The notes: generated by a model not told the origin, from the letters alone. Counted from the first letter of the stretch, positions 44,617-56,600 are shown. The stretch: 64,000 nt of DNA from Pleodorina starrii (GCA_030267565.1 BRXU01000035.1:396001-460000); one strand, 5' to 3'. Program-made: numbers and translations.

Positions 44617-44876
44617 GTCATGAACCGGGTCATACACTGTGTTTTTGGTCATGAACCCAGTCATGCAGCCATTTGCACGACATGACCAGTCATAACCTTA
44701 GTCATGTGGGCCCCTCCAGTCATGCCGGGCAGGGCCCTAGTCATATCGGGACGCCATGCCCCCAGTCATGTTATGCCCAGTCATTTTGGGCTAGTCATGT
44801 GAAACGAAGCCGGTCATGGAAGCCTACGTCCAGTCATCTGGTGCTGGGCATAAGCTTTGTAGTCATTTCTTACAAT
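44617..44876 (+). repeat. Cluster of ~14 AGTCAT/GGTCAT hexamers
   Basis: AGTCAT, usually as CCAGTCATG, or GGTCAT recurs about 14 times within ~255 bp, always on the plus strand and at irregular spacing, in otherwise unrelated sequence. AGTCA is the complement of TGACT. This could be a degenerate short tandem repeat or a regulator-binding cluster; I cannot tell which. Confidence 0.6.
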
Positions 44877-45162
44877 CAGTGCTGTGAATATTTACACTCT
44901 CCAGTCGGCTATTATAATGTTAGTGCAAAAGGCGCACGAAAGCTTTTTATGGGACTGCATTTACTGTTATGCAGCCGGAGCTGGATTCATTTCAGGAATG
45001 TTTACTTTTTTCACCTCAGACCTTTTCTGCCTCAAATATTAACTATACGGACAGCCACATGCGGACAGCTATATATATGGAGTCACATGACATAGCATCA
45101 AGGGACTTAACTAACCACACAGCGGACAACCACGGGTTGGAGTGAGGGAGCAGGCGGTGAAG

Positions 45163-45271
45163 GTGCTTAAGCTTCAATGCTCGTCGCTCCGTACCGGACT
45201 AACATAGTTTGGTGTCCTGCGACCCGCCGTGGTTCTCGCCCCAAATGTTTTCTGGAGCTAGTTTACCACCC
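45163..45271 (+). repeat. Split repeat A1
   Basis: 109 bp starting gtgcttaagcttcaatgctc, matching A2 at 47,963-48,071. Confidence 0.9.
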
Positions 45272-46142
45272 TTTCTTTTCTGGGAGGGTGGGAGGGTCCA
45301 CAGCTGGCGCGCAAGCTCAGAGCCTTGGATTCGGAGCAACGGTGCGTAATAACCTTGACTTTGTTCACTCGGAGTCCATGTGACCCGGTGTTTGGTGAAG
45401 CCTGGCGGCCTGGGTGGGCGCCTGATGTAACGCATGTCATGTCATGGGCCGACTCCCTTTGCTTGCATCGGATCGCGCGCGTCTCTGCTATTGCGTTCCG
45501 TGCCTCTGCCGACTTTGCTAGTTTCTCTTTCTCACGCATCCGGTCGGCCGGCCGGGTGGTGGTCGCCTGTCGGTCCCGCAGGTTTTCCCGTTTGTCGGCG
45601 TTCCCGCCTCGGCGGGAGCTTTCTGCTTCCCGCCTCTGTCTCCGCTACAGGTACGCCTTTAGGTGCTCGGGCACCACTCTACCCCGGGGCTGCCAATGAC
45701 CTTCGGCGCTAATGTGTCGCTGCAGGCGCCGTTCTCCGCCAGCGGCTGGCCCGGGATCGCTGTCGGGGCGTCGCCGCTCCTGTCGCCGGTGCGTTAGCCC
45801 ACGCTGGTGCCGGGTCGGTATCCTGTCCATCTGGACCGACCCTACTTCGCGCTCGGCTGCAGGCTCTCGGTGCCAACTTCGGGCCTCTTGCGCCCCCGAG
45901 CTCGGCCCCGCTCGCCGGCCTCTCCCCGGGTTTGGCTGGCTTCATCTCTGCCCCGGGGCCTCTCCTTCCGGTGAGCGCTCTTGGCCACTCCGCCACCTCG
46001 CGTCCCGAGGTCCCGGTTCTTGTCTGCCGTTCGATGAGCTGTCCGCGGGGCCAGCGTTCCCTGTCTTGCTCGGCGCTAACCGTTCCGCGCTCTTGTCCTG
46101 TTCGTCAGGGGCTTCTTCCCGCCGTGCCGCCGGTTCAACCGA

Positions 46143-47560
46143 TTGGCGCCTCCGCCTTTTCCCCGCCCAATCCGGGCTTCTCCGCCGGTCTTCCGCCTCT
46201 GGGCCCCGCTGGGCAGGTGCGAAGCGGGTTTTGGTGGAACGGGGTATCGTGAGGCGGCGTGTCTCCCGTACACCGTCGCCTCGGGTCCTCATCTCGCCCC
46301 TCTTCGCATCTTTAACCTCTCGTCACCGGCCCGCAACGCTGTGCAGGGGGTGCCGCCCTTGGGTGTGGCGAGCGGCCGCTTGGCTCGGATCTCCGGGCGG
46401 CTCCAGGCACCCCCTCCCGCTCCCCGCGCCGAGCAGGACACGGTTTACCAGCAGGGGCTGGCGGCCGTCAACCAGGTGCTTCTGGGTGCCTTGTCGGGCA
46501 AAACTGTGGATCGGCAGGACGCCTCGACCGCCGAGTTCCTGGACTGGCTCGCCCGCTGCGGGCGCGGCCGGTCGTGGGCGGACTGTACGCCCGACGACGT
46601 ACTGGTGATCTGGTGTACATGGTGACCTGGTGGCTGCCTCATCACCGCGGTCGGGATGGCGGCGAGGTGGGCCCCTCCGCCGTCAAGGGCTGCCTGTCGG
46701 CTCTCAGCGGCTTCTTCGCCCGGGCCGGGCGCACCGGCCCTTACAACGCGCACACTGGGCAGGGTAACCCGTGCGACTGTGTATGGGTAGAGGACTTTCG
46801 AGCCGCCTACCAACGCACCCGGGTGCTCGCGGGGGTATCCGAGGTGTCAGCCGTGCCCATGACGTACGCCAAGTACCGGGCGCTGGTGGCCTACCTGTGG
46901 GGTGCGGTGGCCCAGGCACCGTGCTCCCTGGAGCGGATTGTGCTGCTGCGGGACCTCTTGTGCGTCTTGCTGCTGTGGCAGACCGCGTTCCGGGGTCACG
47001 ACATCGGCAAGTTGGGCCTGGGTGACTTTGTCGACCCGGCGCAGCCGGATCGGCCCTACACCGGTTTTCCGCTGCCTCCGCCCTGGCTGTGGGGCTCGGA
47101 GGCCGCTCCCACGCTGGGCTTCCGTCAGCGTGGCACTAAGACCTATAAGCTGGCCCGAGCCCCGCTGGTGCTGCTGGAGCCCAACTCGGCGGAGCCCGCC
47201 CTCTGCATCCCGCGCACTCTGGCCCACTACGTATGGTGCTGCAGTCAGCCGGATGCCCCGGCGGGCAGCGCCGTCGTGGACCTGCTGTTCCGTCCTCTGG
47301 CGGCCGATAAGCGGAGCTTTAAGGACACCGCGCTGACCAGCGCGAGCCTGGCCGCCCGGGTCCGCCTACACCTGGAGGCGGCGGGTTTGCACGACCAGGA
47401 GACTGTGCACAGCTTCCGGCGTGGGGCCCTGCAGGCTGCGGAGGCCGCCGGCGGGGAGGTTCCCACCTTGCTGGGTTTGGGGCAGCTGCGGAGTCTCGCC
47501 ACGCTGTCTCGCTACCTGGACCGCCACCGCCACGAGCGCGACGTGCGGCCGCGATCGTGA
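46143..47560 (+). pseudogene. Tyrosine recombinase of the DIRS-like element, frameshifted
   Basis: The N-terminal part reads in the frame ending at 46,625 (...TVYQQGLAAVNQVLLG...FLDWLARCG). The rest reads from about 46,600 in another frame to TGA 47,560. The two join if one of two tandem 8-bp copies (ctggtgat / ctggtgta, 46,602-46,617) is ignored. The catalytic set is visible: Arg in LLWQTAFRGHD (near 46,990), HSFRR (His 47,408, Arg 47,417) and Tyr in SRYLDRH (47,513). The position usually Trp/His before the Tyr reads LGQLRS. In the family this enzyme joins a circular DNA copy to the target without duplication. Confidence 0.75.
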
Positions 47561-47795
47561 TGACTCCGGTCGGATTGTGCGCATGTCGCTTACCGCGGGC
47601 TAGTTCCGTGCGTCCCACAAGGTCATAATGGCGCGTCGGCTTGTTTGGGGCCTGTGTCGTGAGTTCTGAAGCCTGTTTGTCTAGCAGTCGGTGAGCAGGC
47701 GGGCGGCGCCTTTCTCTGGCTTCTCTAGGAAGTGGTTGTGGGCGGGTTCACTTCCTGACTCCCCCCCTCCCAAACTACACGAGGGAGTGGTGGGT

Positions 47796-47962
47796 GGGGT
47801 GAAGTTTGGGGCGCCGTCTCGAGGCCTACAGAACGATTCCTACAGGTGAACGCAAATTGCTAGATGTATCGGGGTGCAGTCTGCATGCGGTCACGGCTCA
47901 CTTGCGGGAGAGAGCCTCCCATTGTCGTACGGCCGTTGTCCCGAGCACTTAAGTCCCTGTAA
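47796..47962 (+). repeat. Split repeat B1
   Basis: 167 bp starting ggggtgaagtttggggcgcc and ending cctgtaa, matching B2 at 53,080-53,246. Confidence 0.9.
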
Positions 47963-48071
47963 GTGCTTAAGCTTCAATGCTCGTCGCTCCGTACCGGACT
48001 AACATAGTTTGGTGTCCTGCGACCCGCCGTGGTTCTCGCCCCAAATGTTTTCTGGAGCTAGTTTACCACCC
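47963..48071 (+). repeat. Split repeat A2
   Basis: Abuts B1 directly. The B1-A2 joint (cctgtaa / gtgcttaagc) is what a closed circle of the element would look like. Confidence 0.9.
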
Positions 48072-48254
48072 AACGACACCGCTCGGCGGAAACACGGTCA
48101 TGCCCCCGTGCCCAGTGCAGGCTTCAGCACGTGGCCCTAAGCCTGGTGTGGGCCTAGCCTTGCCTTACCGTACTGTCTCCACGCCGCGACTGCCAGTTTC
48201 CCTCTCTAGCTCCAGCCCACGAGCCCCGAGGGGACCTGCTACCGCTCCTGCCTC

Positions 48255-49860
48255 TTATCGGCCGTCCGGTGTGCCGGTATGCGGAGCCCGCCTCCAGCAA
48301 CTTGGGCTTCCGTAACCCGTGCCATTGCGCCCTCTAGGACCCCCGCCATCTTCGCCCACCGCTTCTGCTTCCGGGTGATGCCGGCTCTCTGCCTGCTCTC
48401 CACGCCGCCGGGGGGTGCCGCCGCCCCTCGCCCGGGCCCCTGCCTCCTGACCGCTGGCATTCCTCCCCGGCCCTTGCCCCGACTCCTGGCTCCCGCTTTC
48501 ACCGCAAGATGTGCAACGCCTCCACTGCGTGCTTGGGGCCATGGGCCCACGGGGCTTCGCATTGGACCTACGGCTCTGGCCGGAACCCCTCCGGCTATAT
48601 CGGCCTCCTCTCCCTGACTGGCAGGCGGGCCAGCAGGGTTCACCACCAGCGTGGCCACACCGGCGCGATGTGCACCGTCCAGCCGGTCGTCCTCTCTCTT
48701 GCCCACCACCCGTCCCATCACCGCGAGCCGGCAGGTTGAGGTACAGGATGGCCCGCGGCCCCAGTCCCCAATGCTGCACGAAAGCGTCCGTAGCCAGGCG
48801 TGCGGGCTCCCCGAACGGCGAAGGACCTGCCGGGCAGCTCGGTGAAGCACTCGTCTGCAGACATCCGGCAGCCCGGCCTCGTCCCGCCAGGCAGCCCTTG
48901 CTCCGCAGGCCGCGGTAGACCCCGTCGTCTAGGCACCACTGGGAGCCATCCTCTTGCTGAGGCCAGGTGTTGGCCAGCTGCTGCAGCTCCGGGTCCAGGC
49001 CCGCGCACAGCTGATACTGCTCGTCCACCCACACCAGGTGCATGCCCTTGCCCTTTTTGCCCCGTACACCGGACATCGCCCGCGTCCGAAGGGTATTGCA
49101 GCAGCCTCCCCTCCAGCAGGTGAGGTCAGTGTGCCCGCAGCCACTCCCCGCCAACGCCACCGTCCGCAGCTCCCGCTTCGAGCTGGACATCTCGCCACAC
49201 TGCACACGTGCCGTTTTTCCTCCGGGGTGATGGTCACCGCCGTCCGGCTCGCCTCGCCCGGGCCCAGCTCGGCCTTGGGCAGCAGCGCCGTGTATGCCCT
49301 GTCCGCCGCGTTCTCTGACACACATCAGGTCAGCGCCGGCCTGCATTGCCATTCTTGCGGTGCAACAGCTCGACGAAAAGGCGCGCCCGCGCCGGAAACG
49401 TGTCGGAATCCCCAACTGCCGTGTCTCAGTCTCGACCCCCACCAGCGCTTGTCCCACCACCCTCACATGCAAAAGGGGGGGGCCCATGGACACGGCCAGG
49501 CTCAGGGCCGTGATGCGGGCTGTCAGGCTCGCTACTCCACGGGCGGTGACCGCCGCTCGGCCTGCCGCTTCTAAGCGCACGACTATCTCCTCCAGCTGCC
49601 GTACCTTGTCGTGTGGCACGACAAACACCACCCGCTCGGTGGCCATGCACGAGGCGGCCCGGTAAGCGGACGCTCTGTGTTGGGCGCAGCTGGCACTTCT
49701 CCAGGCTCAGGGTGAAGCCTGGGCGATGTGTAGCCTCACAACTGCGCCACACAGGTGTTGCACTGCGGCCAGCGTCCGTGCGGCGACACTGCAGACGTCG
49801 GTCAGATAGAACCAGTCCACACCCCGCTGCCGTAGCGCCCCCAGCGGATGTGGAGCGCGT
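48255..49860 (-). pseudogene. RT/RNase H remnant of the DIRS-like element
   Basis: Reading on the minus strand from about 49,860: GVDWFYLTDVCSVAA at the RT motif C position, where DIRS enzymes have YLDD or YVDD, so one catalytic Asp is Thr. Then SLEKCQLRPTQ and, in another frame, VVPHDKVRQLEEIVVRLE and ASLTARITALSLAVSMGPP, the connection region typical of DIRS RTs. Further on, ATDAFVQHWG resembles an RNase H core. At least one frameshift (near 49,640) and several stops interrupt it. Sequence upstream of motif C is not recognisable as RT, so most of the palm is missing. Confidence 0.6.
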
Positions 49861-51780
49861 GTGAATTACGGCGCGGTCGTAATTTCAACTTGCGCTGCGG
49901 CTATGCGGAGCGTGGGTGCATGCGGGGAGCGTTGGTGGATTGCAGGCGTGGTGCCCACACATGCATGAGCACACGCGTTGCGTTGCTTAGCGTAGTGTAG
50001 CGTTGCGTGCAAGGAGGCGCGCGCGCGACGTTAGTCGTGCATGCTAAAATGGCGACCCAAATGCTATGGTGTACGCGCGTGACTTAGGGCGTTGCGTTGC
50101 ATAGGGGGACGTAAAGGAGCGGAGCGTTGAATTGCGTGCAAGGAGGCGTGCTTAGCGGAGCGGAGCGTTGCAGTGCGCGCAACGAGGCGCGCGCGCGGCT
50201 TGAATCGTGCACGTTGGATTGTAATTGCGATTTGCGACGAAAAAGCGATCATGCACACGCGCGATTTAGGGCGCCCTCAAGCTTGACCTGCCACTCAAAG
50301 CGGCGTAGCGGTGCATGCACATGCTGCATTGCGGAGGAAACCGGGTAGGTCGTGCCGTGGCTCGGCGGGATCTCCATGAAAAGGCTGGGGTACATGGAGT
50401 TCATGCAGAGGTGCAGCTTTTTGGCGTCCACGACCTGCAGGCCGTTTAGCTACCGTCGGGCTTTCCCACCTCGCCAGCCGGATTGCTACCGTTTGTATGC
50501 AATTTGGATCTCTGCCGTGACGAAGTCGGTGTGCGTGTGGGTGCTGCACGGGGTGCGGGGTCTGGCACGACAGGGAGGCCTCTAGGTCCTCCCACGGCCG
50601 ACTGGGCATCTAAGCGCTCTCTTCTGCTTCTTTCGGCGCATAGGTGGTAGCGGTACGTCGGGCCCGGGTGCCCCGCCCCACTTAAGACGCACGTTTTCCG
50701 TTATCCCCTCTAGTAGCATGCGCTGCTGACGGGTCAGGCGTCGCCGCTGCATGCCCGGGGCGGGCCCGGCTGGAAGTCCGCTGGGTTGTACGCTGCAGCC
50801 TGTGACTGTCACGCAACTCCTCTTGCGGTGCTGGTCGGGCTGCGGCGACGGCTACCTGCGGGTCGGGCTGCAGCGCTTGCCATGCGGCGCCCAGAGCGAC
50901 CGCCATGCTTGCTAGGTCGACGTGCGGTGGGTGCAGGAGGCTCGGCGAGAAATAAGCTGGCGCAGCAGCAACAGCTACAGTCGCGGGGCGTTGCGGCAGC
51001 AGTGCGGCCTCCGCCCAAGTTGCCCACGCGTCCTCTCACGCATCTCCGTCCACGAACCCCGCGCCTGTCCCCAGCGCTTTGGGGGCTCATCCAGGCCGGG
51101 GCCCCGCCGGCTACCCGAGCCACCCTTGGCATCCATCGCGTCTGCGCCCGCTGCCAGGTCATCGCCACACATCCGCGGGGCACGCAACAAACGGCACTAC
51201 GGAGTTGGATTCGCGCCTGGCCCCTGGGCCCCAAAGGGCAGTTGCCCCGCGCTGAAGGCCTCGGCACCAGCTGCAGGGTAGGCACCGCGAGGGTAGGCGC
51301 CACCTCCGCCGCGCACGCGGGGTGCCATAGACTCGGCCGGCCTCGGCCTCCGCGAGGGCAGTGCACATCGCCACCAAGTCTGTCCGCCGAGCCGCGTTGG
51401 CCGCCCGCCGATCGGTGTGGGCGGACTCTGCCCCGGCCGCGCCTGTGTCCGGCGGGTTCCGCCGAGGGGCTGGCCCTTGTGCCCGGGCTCCCGGTGCGCT
51501 CGCTCCTGGTGGCTGTGCTTGCATGGTCAGTGTCGACGCGCCCTCCGTGTGGGCGTACACGGGGCAGGCATGGTTGAGTGCTCTGCTGGTGGGACGAGGT
51601 GCGCGCGGGCGATCCGCCGGCGAAGAGGTAAGGCAGCCGGCCCGGCTCGCGTGCGCTAGGGAATGGAGCGTGCAGCGTGTCGCCCGCGGTCGCTGCCTAG
51701 GCGGCTCAAACGGATCATTACCCCGACCGAGCCTGAGCCGCACACCTCGCCGTGCGGCCCCTGTCTGCTCGGATTCCGAC
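49861..51780 (-). other. Internal DIRS region, possible gag remnant
   Basis: Minus-strand frames at 51,743-51,159 and 51,366-50,809 are Pro/Ala/Arg-rich and overlap; no domain is recognised. In a DIRS layout this is where the gag-like ORF is expected. Around 49,980-50,230 a motif of the type gcgtgcaaggaggcg followed by alternating CG recurs three times. Confidence 0.3.
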
Positions 51781-51792
51781 CCTCAGTGCCGG

Positions 51793-52245
51793 CCCGGGGT
51801 TCTGCCCCCAAATAGCTCCGCTCGGGGTACTGCCCCCAAATAGCTCCGCTCGGGGTACTGCCCCCAAATAGCTCCGCCGGGGGTGCTGCCCCCAAATAGC
51901 TCCGCCGGGGGTGCTGCCCCCAAATAGCTCCGCTCGGGGTACTGCCCCCAAATAGCTCCGCTCGGGGTACTGCCCCAAATAGCTCCGCTCGGGGTACTGC
52001 CCCAAATAGCTCCGCTCGGGGTACTGCCCCCAAATAGCTCCGCCGGGGGTTCTGCCCCCAAATAGCTCCGCTCGGGGTACTGCCCCCAAATAGCTCCGCT
52101 CGGGGTACTGCCCCAAATAGCTCCGCTCGGGGTACTGCCCCAAATAGCTCCGCTCGGGGTACTGCCCCCAAATAGCTCCGCCGGGGGTACTGCCCCCAAA
52201 TAGCTCCGCCGGGGGTGCTGCCCCCAAATAGCGCCGCCCGGGGTA
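51793..52245. repeat. 28-bp minisatellite inside the DIRS-like element (~16 copies)
   Basis: Unit ctgcccccaaatagctccgc plus tcggggta, about 16 copies of 27-28 bp, with two main variants (gctcggggtac and gccgggggtgc). It keeps minus-strand frames open with repeats such as GAVPRAELF. There are no unique spacers, so it is not CRISPR-like. Confidence 0.9.
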
Positions 52246-53079
52246 ACTGCCCCAGGCGTGCCGGCCCGGGGTACTGCCCCCAGATTTCGCTTGCCGAGCG
52301 GCTCCGTCTCCTCATGTGCGCCAGGGCGCCGTCTCGATTCGAGTAGCCCATTACGGCGAAACGGGCAACTGCGCCGGCGCGCTGCCCCTCACCGCCGGTT
52401 CTGCCCAGTCGACTCGGCTGGCTCGCCTCTCGTGAGGGCTGCTGCGCGCGGGTGCCAGGAAAGGGTTCTGCGGGTTGACGCACGCCTTGTGACGCCTGGT
52501 GGGCTCACCGTTGTGTCGCTCGGCGGCCATACTCCTCCGGTACCGCCAACGGGGTATTCCGCGCGAAGGCCTTCGTCGATCTACACAGGCACCCGAACTG
52601 GTCAGAGAACGGTGGTGGGTTGCAACAACGCGTCCATCTGGCGGCTGAAGCAGGTTTTCTCGGTTGTCTTCCCGGGTATCCGACACACGGCACATCATGC
52701 TAGAATTGGGGGGACGGGTCAGTTCTATCCCGACGGGCGCCCCTTAGCTGGCGCCGGCTACGACCGCGAAGATGGCGCGCAAACGAGGTCGTCGTCTGTT
52801 GCCGGCTGCGACCGCCCGTCGGCCTTCTGGCCCCACGTGAAAACAAGGCCAGCGGGAAAACTGTCCTGCGTCGCGTGCTTTAGGGGCCAGGTTCGCGGCT
52901 CCTCAGCTCGGGGCCCGGGTTCGGGTCAAAGGTGGACCGCCCTTACCCCAATCACACCGCCCGCGACGAGCGGCGGAGGAATTACAAAACAAATTACAGA
53001 AACGGAATACACTTACCTTGGTATCCATCGTCGAGGCGCTCCTCTCGCAGTCCACTTGAAATCGTAATGGTAGGATTCC
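52246..53079. other. Internal DIRS region before B2
   Basis: Open frames on both strands but no recognisable domain. Nothing further supported. Confidence 0.35.
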
Positions 53080-53246
53080 GGGGTGAAGTTTGGGGCGCCG
53101 TCTCGAGGCCTACAGAACGATTCCTACAGGTGAACGCAAATTGCTAGATGTATCGGGGTGCAGTCTGCATGCGGTCACGGCTCACTTGCGGGAGAGAGCC
53201 TCCCATTGTCGTACGGCCGTTGTCCCGAGCACTTAAGTCCCTGTAA
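53080..53246 (+). repeat. Split repeat B2, right end of the DIRS-like element
   Basis: Copy of B1. The host sequence resumes at 53,247 (ctgcttaatgtc). Confidence 0.9.
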
Positions 53247-53395
53247 CTGCTTAATGTCATAACCGTCACCGACGGTGACACTTGTACGGCAAAGTAGTTT
53301 CAGCATACAGTACTTTGGGTGAAACGAACTCATCTTGAACGCTTAGTGTTACATAATTTATATAAGGATTAGCTCATGTAGAGGCATTACGAAGG
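53247..53395 (+). promoter_or_regulatory. Probable promoter of the MASYIGDD gene, cut by the DIRS-like element
   Basis: Conserved with 62,463-62,610, upstream of the paralogous ATG. It contains an inverted repeat (accgtcaccgacggtgac here, gtcaccaatggtgac in the paralogue) and a TATA-like tttatata about 40 nt before the ATG. The other half of the shared upstream block now lies at 45,097-45,162, 8.1 kb away. Confidence 0.5.
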
Positions 53396-53467
53396 ATGGC
53401 GTCGTATATCGGGGACGATGTTAGGGAGCATTTAACACCTGTGGTGGCACAGAACTTATATGAATAA
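53396..53467 (+). pseudogene. First exon of an unknown gene (MASYIGDDVREHLTPVVAQ)
   Basis: ATG 53,396 opens MASYIGDDVREHLTPVVAQN and stops at TAA 53,465-53,467. The paralogue at 62,611 continues past this point, because this copy has lost about a dozen bases around the stop. Downstream, a different frame (HELDNKTASFFIGYKLWFSQ from about 53,487) looks coding and may have been the continuation. Function unknown. The exon-like units of the tandem array may belong to the same gene, which would then end at TAG 59,413-59,415; this is inference. Confidence 0.4.
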
Positions 53468-53639
53468 ATCAAAGAACAGCAGACACGAGCTTGACAATAA
53501 GACGGCGTCCTTCTTTATCGGCTACAAGCTGTGGTTTAGCCAGTCGGGCACTACAATTGCCGTCAGCGTCGCCGCCTGGCGTCAACAGCCTCGTGCCACA
53601 GTGCGTGCAGCTCACTCTGGCCATCGAGAAGGTACGTAG

Positions 53640-56600
53640 TCAGTGTCAGTAGCCCAGCCGACCGGCGCGACGGAGCAAGCGCATACCAGGTGGGAGGGGA
53701 CGGTGCGGGGGTGGAGAGGTACGTGAGCACAGCAGCCGAATGTCTGGGGCAATGCAGCTCAATCGGCGGAACCCGGGGACACACCGAGCCCCTGACCTGC
53801 TGTGCTTTCGATGCCCGGCTTTCCCTGCCGTACCCAACCCAGCCGGCCACCAGTCGGCAACCCCGTCGTTGACCTTTGCTGCCTTGCACGCTCGCCGGCT
53901 CGCCCTTGCTTTTTGTGCAGGGTGGAACGGATTGACACGGCGGCAGCTAGCCCGGCCGACCGGAACGACCGAGCAAGCGCATACCAGGTGGGAGTGGACG
54001 GTGCGGGGGGCGGAGAGGTACGTGAGCACAGCGGGGCAATGCAGCTCAATTGGAGGAACCCGGGGACACACCGTTCCCCTGGCCTGCAGTGCCTTCGATG
54101 CCCGGCTTTCCCTGCCGTACCCAACCCAGCTGGCCACCAGTCGGCAACCCCGTCGTTGACCTTTGCTGCCTTGCGTGTTCACCGGCTCGCCCTTGCTTCT
54201 TGTGCAGGGTGGAACGGATTGACATGGCCGCAGCTAGCCCGGCCGACCGGAACGACCGAGCAAGCACATACCAGGTGGGAGGGGACGGTGCGGGGGGCGG
54301 AGAGGTACGTGAGAACAGCAGCCGACTGTCTGGGGCAATGCAGCTCAATCGGCGGAACCCGGGGACACACCGAGCCCCTGACCTGCTGTGCTTTCGATGC
54401 CCGGCTTTCCCTGCCGTACCCAACCCAGCCGGCCACCAGTCGGCAACCCCGTCGTTGACCTTTGCTGCCTTGCACGCTCGCCGGCTCGCCCTTGCTTCTT
54501 GTGCAGGGTGGAACGGATTTACATGGCCGCAGCTAGCCCGGCCGACCGGAACGACCGAGCAAGCACATACCAGGTGGGAGGGGACGGTGCGGGGGGCGGA
54601 GAGGTACGTGAGAACAGCAGCCGACTGTCTGGGGCAATGCAGCTCAATCGGCGGAACCCGGGGACACACCGAGCCCCTGACCTGCTGTGCTTTCGATGCC
54701 CGGCTTTCCCTGCCGTACCCAACCCAGCCGGCCACCAGTCGGCAACCCCGTCGTTGACCTTTGCTGCCTTGCACGCTCGCCGGCTCGCCCTTGCTTCTTG
54801 TGCAGGGTGGAACGGATGGACACTGCGGCAGCTAGCCCGGCCGACCGGCACGACCGAGCAAGCGCATACCAGGTGGGAGGGGACGGTGCGGGGGGCGGAG
54901 AGGTACGTGAGAACAGCGGGGCAATGCAGCCCACTTGGAGGAACCCGGGGACACACCGTTCCCCTGGCCTGCAGTGCCTTCGATGCCCGGCTTTCCCTGC
55001 CGTACCCAACCCAGCCCGCCACCAGTCGGCAACCCCGTCGTTGACCTTTGCTGCCTTGCGTGTTCACCGGCTCGCCCTTGCTTCTTGTGCAGGGTGGAAC
55101 GGATGGACACGGCGGCAGCTAGCCCGGCCGACCGGAACGACCGAGCAAGCGCATACCAGGTGGGAGGGGACGGTGCGGGGGGCGGAGAGGTACGTGAGAA
55201 CAGCGGGGCAATGCAGCCCACTTGGAGGAACCCGGGGACACACCGTTCCCCTGGCCTGCAGTGCCTTCGATGCCCGGCTTTCCCTGCCGTACCCAACCCA
55301 GCCCGCCACCAGTCGGCAACCCCGTCGTTGACCTTTGCTGCCTTGCGTGTTCACCGGCTCGCCCTTGCTTCTTGTGCAGGGTGGAACGGATGGACACGGC
55401 GGCAGCTAGCCCGGCCGACCGGCACGACCGAGCAAGCGCATACCAGGTGGGAGGGGACTGTGCGGGGGGCGGAGAGGTACGTGAGCACAGCGGGGCAATG
55501 CAGCCCACTTGGAGGAACCCGGGGACACACCGTTCCCCTGGCCTGCAGTGCCTTCGATGCCCGGCTTTCCCTGCCGTACCCAACCCAGCCGGCCACCAGT
55601 CGGCAACCCCGTCGTTGACCTTTGCTGCCTTGCACGCTCGCCGGCTCGCCCTTGCTTCTTGTGCAGGGTGGAACGGATTGACATGGCCGCAGCTAGCCCG
55701 GCCGACCGGAACGACCGAGCAAGCACATACCAGGTGGGAGGGGACGGTGCGGGGGGCGGAGAGGTACGTGAGAACAGCAGCCGACTGTCTGGGGCAATGC
55801 AGCTCAATCGGCGGAACCCGGGGACACACCGAGCCCCTGACCTGCTGTGCTTTCGATGCCCGGCTTTCCCTGCCGTACCCAACCCAGCCGGCCACCAGTC
55901 GGCAACCCCGTCGTTGACCTTTGCTGCCTTGCACGCTCGCCGGCTCGCCCTTGCTTCTTGTGCAGGGTGGAACGGATTGACATGGCCGCAGCTAGCCCGG
56001 CCGACCGGAACGACCGAGCAAGCACATACCAGGTGGGAGGGGACGGTGCGGGGGGCGGAGAGGTACGTGAGAACAGCAGCCGACTGTCTGGGGCAATGCA
56101 GCTCAATCGGCGGAACCCGGGGACACACCGAGCCCCTGATCTGCTGTGCTTTCGATGCCCGGCTTTCCCTGCCGTACCCAACCCAGCCGGCCACCAGTCG
56201 GCAACCCCGTCGTTGACCTTTGCTGCCTTGCACGCTCGCCGGCTCGCCCTTGCTTCTTGTGCAGGGTGGAACGGATGGACACTGCGGCAGCTAGCCCGGC
56301 CGACCGGCACGACCGAGCAAGCGCATACCAGGTGGGAGGGGACGGTGCGGGGGGCGGAGAGGTACGTGAGAACAGCGGGGCAATGCAGCCCACTTGGAGG
56401 AACCCGGGGACACACCGTTCCCCTGGCCTGCAGTGCCTTCGATGCCCGGCTTTCCCTGCCGTACCCAACCCAGCCCGCCACCAGTCGGCAACCCCGTCGT
56501 TGACCTTTGCTGCCTTGCGTGTTCACCGGCTCGCCCTAGCTTCTTGTGCAGGGTGGAACGGATGGACACGGCGGCAGCTAGCCCGGCCGACCGGCACGAC

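Larger units (their letters stand above)
45163..53246 (+). mobile_element. DIRS/kangaroo-like tyrosine-recombinase retroelement, decayed
   Basis: Split direct repeats A1 (45,163-45,271), B1 (47,796-47,962) followed directly by A2 (47,963-48,071), and B2 (53,080-53,246). A copies are 109 bp and B copies 167 bp. A tyrosine recombinase is encoded on the plus strand between A1 and B1. Reverse transcriptase/RNase H-like frames lie on the minus strand between A2 and B2, as in kangaroo of Volvox. The related sequence at 62,398-62,720 is uninterrupted at the insertion point (62,462/62,463), showing insertion without target duplication. Both enzymes are damaged. Confidence 0.85.

Noticed and set aside
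49426..49752. Independent minus-strand gene
   Set aside because: Its SLEKCQLRPTQ motif is part of the DIRS-type RT, so it was folded into that pseudogene.
51793..52245. CRISPR array
   Set aside because: Units are directly tandem with no unique spacers, and the genome is eukaryotic.
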